From assembly GCA_963708735.1 (NCBI GenBank), contig CAVPTW010000007.1:1-64000 (forward strand): DNA of 64,000 nucleotides, written 5' to 3'. Shown piece after piece: positions 59,640-64,000 of the stretch. Position 1 is the first letter of the stretch. Every line of letters starts with the position of its first letter. The stretch comes from JAGPUQ01 sp963708735. GTDB lineage: Bacteria; Pseudomonadota; Gammaproteobacteria; Pseudomonadales; Porticoccaceae. The translations under genes were made by a program, and so were the position numbers. A model generated the notes under the pieces. It did no database searches. It worked only from the letters and a program-made list of their open reading frames with translations, and was not told the DNA's origin.

Positions 59640-60767
59640 ATGTGGAAAGTATTGGGCAACTGGGTTCACCGTTATCTCGGCAACGAGGAGGCGGTGTTGC
59701 TGGCGCTGCTGATGGTGGCAGTCCTGGTGGCCATCATCGGATTTGCCAACGTGATGGGTCCGCTACTGGCCGCGCTGGTGCTGGCGTTCCTGCTCCAGGG
59801 CATCGTGGCGCGCCTGGAGCGCCTGCGCATTCCCCACACACTGGCGGTATGGATGACGTTCCTCGGTTTCCTGGGATTGTTGTTCGCCAGCGCCGTGGTG
59901 TTGTTCCCCATCCTGGTCCAGCAGTCCACCAATCTGCTGAATGAGCTTCCTGCCATGATTCGCCACTGGCAGGCAGCGGTCTTGCAATTGCCGGAGCGGT
60001 ATCCGTATCTGATCTCCCAGGACCAGCTGGAGCAACTCATTCAGTACGTGGCTGGCGAAGCTACGGGTTTTGCCAAGGCCGCGCTGTCGTTTTCACTGAG
60101 CCGGTTCGCGGACCTGGTGGGGCTCCTAGTCTATCTGGTGCTGGTGCCGTTGATGGTGTTCTTCATGCTCAAGGACCGCAAGGAACTGATCGCGCAACTG
60201 ACGGGGCTGCTGCCCCGCGAGCGACCGGTGATGCGCCAGGTGTGGCAGGAAATGGATATCCAGATGGCCAATTATGTGCGCGGCAAAGTGATTCAAATAC
60301 TGATTGTGGCGGCGCTCAGCTATATCGTATTCGCGTGGCTGGGCCTGCAATACGGGGCGCTGCTGGCTCTGGTGGTGGGGGTATCGGTGATCGTGCCCTA
60401 CATCGGCGCCACCGTGGCGACGGTGCCGGTGCTGCTGGTGGGCTATGTGCAGCTGGGATGGGGCGGCGATTTTCTCGTGCTGACGCTGGCCTACGGGCTG
60501 ATCCAGTTTCTCGACGGCAATGTGCTGGTGCCCATCCTGTTTTCCGACGCCGTGAATCTCCATCCCGTTGTGATCATTCTGGCGGTCTTGCTGTTCGGCG
60601 GTCTCTGGGGTTTGTGGGGCGTGTTCTTTGCCATTCCCCTGGCCACCCTGGTCAAGGCGCTGTATAGCGCCTGGCCGCGGAACGAAATCGAACCGGACGA
60701 GTCGGATGGCTCCGCGGCACCGCTCGCCAATCCGGCGGCGGGGACCACTCCGGTGGAGACTCCTTGA
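59640..60767 (+). CDS. AI-2E family transporter (PerM-like permease)
   Basis: A 375-residue inner-membrane protein with about eight transmembrane segments, for example VLLALLMVAVLVAIIGFANV, VWMTFLGFLGLLFASAVVL and VVIILAVLLFGGLWGLWGVF. VGVSVIVPYIGATVATVPVL and LIQFLDGNVLVPILFSDAVN are signatures of the TqsA/PerM/AI-2E family. AGAGGTGG precedes the ATG. Neighbouring perM and bepA genes are common in gammaproteobacteria. Substrate is unknown; some relatives are sodium/proton antiporters. Confidence 0.9.
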   Translation: MWKVLGNWVHRYLGNEEAVLLALLMVAVLVAIIGFANVMGPLLAALVLAFLLQGIVARLERLRIPHTLAVWMTFLGFLGLLFASAVVLFPILVQQSTNLLNELPAMIRHWQAAVLQLPERYPYLISQDQLEQLIQYVAGEATGFAKAALSFSLSRFADLVGLLVYLVLVPLMVFFMLKDRKELIAQLTGLLPRERPVMRQVWQEMDIQMANYVRGKVIQILIVAALSYIVFAWLGLQYGALLALVVGVSVIVPYIGATVATVPVLLVGYVQLGWGGDFLVLTLAYGLIQFLDGNVLVPILFSDAVNLHPVVIILAVLLFGGLWGLWGVFFAIPLATLVKALYSAWPRNEIEPDESDGSAAPLANPAAGTTPVETP

Positions 60768-63652
60768 TGTTTGGCGCGTTCCGACCAACGGCTGTCCGGC
60801 TGGTTTTCTGGTTTCTCTGGTGGTCGCTGGCCGCCAATGCGGCGCCGGCCACCGACTGGTGGCAGCCGGCGCCGCGCGCCGACGGCGGCGAGGTCGCGGT
60901 AAATCGCAGCCCGGCCGATGATCGCCAGTACCGCTATCTGAAACTCGAGAATGGCTTGCAGGTGGTGCTGGTCTCGGATGCCGCCAGCGACAAGAGCGCA
61001 GCGGCACTGAGCGTCGGCGTGGGCAGCTTCGACAATCCTGCCGATCGCGCTGGCCTCGCGCACTTCCTGGAGCACATGCTGTTTCTGGGCACCGAAAAGT
61101 ATTCGACGGCAGCGGAGTATCAGGCGTTCATCACCAGTCACGGCGGCAGTCACAACGCCTATACCAGTCTGGAGGAAACCAATTTCTTCTTCGACATCGA
61201 GCCGGCGTACCTGGATGGGGCGTTGGATCGCTTCGCGCAGTTTTTCATCGCGCCAAAGTTCGATCCCGACTATGTCGAACGCGAGCGCCAGGCGGTGGAT
61301 GCCGAGTATCGCCTCAAGCTGCGCGATGACGGCCGCCGCGAGGAGGACGTGGTGGGCGAGGTGATCAATCCGGATCATCCGCTCGCGAAATTTTCCGTGG
61401 GCAATCGCGATACGCTCGCGGATCTGGACAACCGGCCGGTGCGCGACGACCTGATCGCATTTTATCAGCGGCATTACTCGGCGGATCTGATGACACTGGC
61501 CGTGGTGGGACGCCAGTCCCTCGACGAGTTGCAGGCCATGGTCGCAACCCGCTTTGGCGCCGTTCCGCGCCGCCCGGCGGAGCTGGCCACCGGCGAGGTG
61601 CCATTGCTGCCGGCATCCGGGCCGCAATTGGTTGAATTGCACCCCGATCAGGAGCGACGTAAGCTCGGGGTGTTGTTTCCATTGCCGTCCCAGCGGGAAC
61701 ATTGGCGAGAGAAGCCAGCCACGTTTCTCGCGCATTTACTCGGGGACGAGAGCGAACACAGTCTGCTGGCGGAGCTCAAGCGCCAGGGCCTCGCGGAGAG
61801 CCTCAGCGCGGGCCTCGCCTACGATTCGCGGCGCGGCGCGGCGTTTGCGCTCACCATCGCCCTCACGCCGGCGGGGGTCGCGGCGCGTGCTCAGGTGCTC
61901 GACCAGCTGTGGGCCTGGATCGCCAAGGTGCGGGCGTCCGGTATCGAGGCGTGGCGGTACACGGAATTCGGCGTGATGCAGCGCGCCGAATTCCAGTTTC
62001 TCGAAAAATCGGGGGCCAGCGAGCAGGCGCTCGCTCTTGCGGATGCACTGCACGATTACCCTCCCGCAGAGGTGTTGCGCGGTCCCTATCTCTACGAACA
62101 TTTCGACGCCGACCTGGTGCGGGCGACGGCGGCGCTGCTGCGCCCCGATAACGCGCTCATCACCATCATGGCGCCGGAATTCGATCAGCTGAACCGAGTC
62201 TCACGCTACTACCAGACGCCCTACAGGGTACTCCCGGTCGCGACGCAGCAAATGGCGGCCTGGAATGCCGCTCCGGAGACCAGCGTGTTGCGGCTGCCGG
62301 ACCCCAATCCCTACATTCCCGAGCACTTCCCGGTGACGGAGCGGGGCGGGGTTTCGTCGCCGCCGACGCTGCTGATCGAGCATCCGGCGCTGCGCCTGTG
62401 GCAATATCGCGACGCGGAATTCGGTACGCCGCGCGCGGTGTTCAGCGCCCAGATCCTGGCGCCGCGTGCGCGTGGTCACCGGGGTGCCGCGCTGACCGAG
62501 CTCTATCTCGCGCTGGTCAGTGATGAGTTGAGCGCGGAGGTCTATCCGGCGTTTCTGGCGGGCCTCGATTTCGGATTGAAACGTTGGGAGGGTGGCATCG
62601 AACTCAGCGTCAGCGGCTACGCCGACAAGCAGGAGGTTCTTCTGCAGCGCTTGCTGGCCGTTCTGGCGGAGCCGAAGTTCGACACCGCACGCTTTACCCG
62701 CGTGAAGGAAACCCTGATCCGGGGCTGGCGCAACAGTCGCAAGGAATGGCCGGTGCGCCAGGCGGTCGACGAGATCGCGCCGCTGTTGCGCGATGCGCCC
62801 CGGGCTCTGGAGCTGGCGAAGGAACTGGAACCGGTCGGCCCGGATGCGTTGCGCGCCTTCGTCGCTGGGCTCTACCGCGATGGCAGCGTCAAGGCCTATG
62901 CCGGCGGCATGGTCGATGCGGAAACCGCCCAGCGCATGGCGAGCCGGGTCTTGGCGCGCCTCGCGATAGCGCCCGAGCGGCCGCCCCGTCTCAGTCATGA
63001 GGTGCGCCGGTTGCGTCCGCAATCCCGGCTGCCGCGCTGGGATCTGGTGGTGAAACAGCCGGATCGCGCCGCGATACTCTACCTGCAGGGCGCTTCCGAT
63101 ACCCTCGTCGAACGCGCCCGGTTTGCACTGCTGGAGAAAATCACCGAAGAGCCGTTTTACACGGAAATTCGCACCGAGAAGCAATTGGGCTATGTCGTCG
63201 GCAGTCAGATCATGCCGTCGAACCGGGTGCCCGGAGTCTTGTTCTACGCGCAATCGCCGCGCGCCGACGCGACCCGCCTGATGGCCGAGATGGAGCGGTT
63301 CCTGGCGGCCCGCTGTCAGGCGCTGGACACCCTGGATGACGCAGAACTCGAACGGTTCAAGCAAGCCACGTTGGCGGGTATCGAGGAGCGACCCAAGAAC
63401 ATCCTCGAGCAGGCCGCGCGCCACAACGAGAGCCTGGCGCTCGATTACCGCAACTTCGACTTCCGCCCGCGCCTCGCCGCGGCGGTACGCGCCGAGACGC
63501 TGGTCGATCTCAAGGGCGAATGTGGACGGGTGTTCGGTCCGCGGCAGCGCCGGGGGCTCTGGATTGCGACGGGCGATCGTGCGGCGGCGGGTTCGGACGC
63601 GGCAAGACGTCTCAATCGCGCCAGTGACGGTCGCTACAGCTATCCTTGGTAA
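60767..63652 (+). CDS. M16-family insulinase-like metalloprotease
   Basis: A 961-residue pitrilysin-type zinc peptidase with a signal peptide (ending near AANAA). The inverted zinc motif HxxEH is H99-F-L-E102-H103 in LAHFLEHMLFLGTEKY; the distal Glu is in ERQAVDAEYRLKLRDD. Middle and C-terminal M16 domains follow, with FYTEIRTEKQLGYVVGSQIM near the end. Length matches protease III/PtrA and it would degrade peptides in the periplasm. ATG 60767 overlaps the perM-like stop. Its last codons are part of a 19 bp tandem repeat. Confidence 0.93.
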   Translation: MFGAFRPTAVRLVFWFLWWSLAANAAPATDWWQPAPRADGGEVAVNRSPADDRQYRYLKLENGLQVVLVSDAASDKSAAALSVGVGSFDNPADRAGLAHFLEHMLFLGTEKYSTAAEYQAFITSHGGSHNAYTSLEETNFFFDIEPAYLDGALDRFAQFFIAPKFDPDYVERERQAVDAEYRLKLRDDGRREEDVVGEVINPDHPLAKFSVGNRDTLADLDNRPVRDDLIAFYQRHYSADLMTLAVVGRQSLDELQAMVATRFGAVPRRPAELATGEVPLLPASGPQLVELHPDQERRKLGVLFPLPSQREHWREKPATFLAHLLGDESEHSLLAELKRQGLAESLSAGLAYDSRRGAAFALTIALTPAGVAARAQVLDQLWAWIAKVRASGIEAWRYTEFGVMQRAEFQFLEKSGASEQALALADALHDYPPAEVLRGPYLYEHFDADLVRATAALLRPDNALITIMAPEFDQLNRVSRYYQTPYRVLPVATQQMAAWNAAPETSVLRLPDPNPYIPEHFPVTERGGVSSPPTLLIEHPALRLWQYRDAEFGTPRAVFSAQILAPRARGHRGAALTELYLALVSDELSAEVYPAFLAGLDFGLKRWEGGIELSVSGYADKQEVLLQRLLAVLAEPKFDTARFTRVKETLIRGWRNSRKEWPVRQAVDEIAPLLRDAPRALELAKELEPVGPDALRAFVAGLYRDGSVKAYAGGMVDAETAQRMASRVLARLAIAPERPPRLSHEVRRLRPQSRLPRWDLVVKQPDRAAILYLQGASDTLVERARFALLEKITEEPFYTEIRTEKQLGYVVGSQIMPSNRVPGVLFYAQSPRADATRLMAEMERFLAARCQALDTLDDAELERFKQATLAGIEERPKNILEQAARHNESLALDYRNFDFRPRLAAAVRAETLVDLKGECGRVFGPRQRRGLWIATGDRAAAGSDAARRLNRASDGRYSYPW

Positions 63653-63697
63653 CAGAAGTTATCCTTGGTGACAGAAGTTATCCTTGGTGACAGAGAT
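63641..63697 (+). repeat. 19 bp x 3 tandem repeat at the M16 stop codon
   Basis: TATCCTTGGTAACAGAAGT is followed by two near-copies, the second and third with TGA instead of TAA. The first copy contains the end of the M16 gene (Y-P-W-stop). In each copy a stop codon falls in the same place of the unit. It probably arose by slippage. Confidence 0.85.
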
Positions 63698-63717
63698 TCG
63701 CTGGCGGCTAGAGGTTG

Positions 63718-63737
63718 GCCCGGGTGATTGCCCGGGC
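63718..63737 (+). terminator. Hairpin between M16 gene and aceE
   Basis: GCCCGGG-TGATTG-CCCGGGC is a perfect 7 bp stem-loop. No T-run follows; it may end transcription from the M16 gene or belong to the aceE leader. Confidence 0.4.
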
Positions 63738-63839
63738 ACGAGCAACGGGGTTCGCGGCGGGTGTCCGTTGAACGGCGAGTCCATTTCGCCTAGTGTGCAA
63801 AACGTCGGGGCAGATATCGTGGGCGCAGCAGGAAATCCT

Positions 63840-64000
63840 ATGAATGAACCGCAAAAATCCGATGTCCCGGATGTGTTGACGCTGCCGGACGACGCCGATC
63901 CCACGGAAACCAGCGACTGGCTGGATTCCCTCGATGCGGTGCTGCGTTTTCAGGGGCCGGAGCGGGCGGCTTTTCTGCTGCGCCGGCTGATCGATCGCGC
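63840..64000 (+). CDS. aceE: Pyruvate dehydrogenase E1 component, start of gene
   Basis: Only the first 53 codons are in the window. They read DPTETSDWLDSLDAVLRFQG and PERAAFLLRRLIDR, the conserved N-terminus of homodimeric AceE (D-x-x-E-T-x-D-W-L...V...G..RA.FLL..L). AceE decarboxylates pyruvate with thiamine diphosphate in the pyruvate dehydrogenase complex. AGGA before the ATG at 63840 supports the start. The E2 gene should follow to the right. Confidence 0.85.
   Translation, partial: MNEPQKSDVPDVLTLPDDADPTETSDWLDSLDAVLRFQGPERAAFLLRRLIDR

Overview
The window is a GC-rich chromosomal segment of a gammaproteobacterium. The grounds are the gene order aspS-yebC-ruvCAB-ybgC-tolQRAB-pal-cpoB-queE-queC-tRNA-Lys-nadA, a bepA/perM pair, a homodimeric-type aceE start, and a SUF operon led by an Rrf2 regulator. 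I cannot name the species; a free-living environmental lineage is likely from the trehalose, Baeyer-Villiger and lipid-modification genes. GTG and TTG starts and 1-4 bp stop/start overlaps are common.

Region 1 (1-18 kb) is an accessory, decaying region. An IS30-family element at the left edge interrupts an AT-rich acyltransferase-3/SGNH gene, which also carries a frameshift at a T7 run. A second IS30 tail and a copy of the guaA 3' end (a common island attachment site) follow. An esterase-like phytase protein, a decayed guaA C-terminal fragment, and a trehalose/osmotic-stress operon come next: DUF5752-like protein, TreT-like synthase, frameshifted trehalose phosphatase, and an MscS channel fused in frame to trehalose-6-phosphate synthase. 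Then come a Baeyer-Villiger monooxygenase, a 5'-nucleotidase, VapBC, and a cas1 start joined directly to one type I-E CRISPR repeat. A second decayed guaA 3' fragment lies beyond these, so two guaA pieces overlapping by only 30 bp bracket about 10.8 kb. An XRE regulator, a small membrane protein and a lone FimT/GspH pseudopilin close the region.

Region 2 (18.9-25.7 kb) is a complete SUF iron-sulfur assembly operon (sufBCDS, A-type carrier, sufT, sufE), read divergently from its Rrf2 regulator. A good sigma70 promoter overlaps a possible operator in the divergent gap.

Region 3 (26-39 kb), after an Rhs relic, is the most novel part. Two converging operons carry three related sulfotransferases, two GT8-like glycosyltransferases, a diacylglycerol-kinase-like lipid kinase, a Tam41-like cytidylyltransferase, a 2OG-Fe(II) oxygenase, an Sfp-type phosphopantetheinyl transferase, an LpxL-like acyltransferase, a fatty acid hydroxylase, an NAD-dependent epimerase (frameshifted) and a fatty-acyl-AMP ligase. 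Together they look like a pathway for a sulfated, glycosylated, hydroxylated lipid. A 141 bp element with 16 bp perfect terminal inverted repeats sits in this region.

Region 4 (39.3-64 kb) is conserved core: proS, an HU protein with an Ala/Lys/Pro tail, fmdB-like gene and aspS, yebC, ruvCAB, the Tol-Pal operon, queE/queC, tRNA-Lys, nadA, a nitroreductase, a MaoC/CoA-ester-lyase pair, a double-CDGSH protein, bepA, perM-like and M16 peptidase genes, and the start of aceE.
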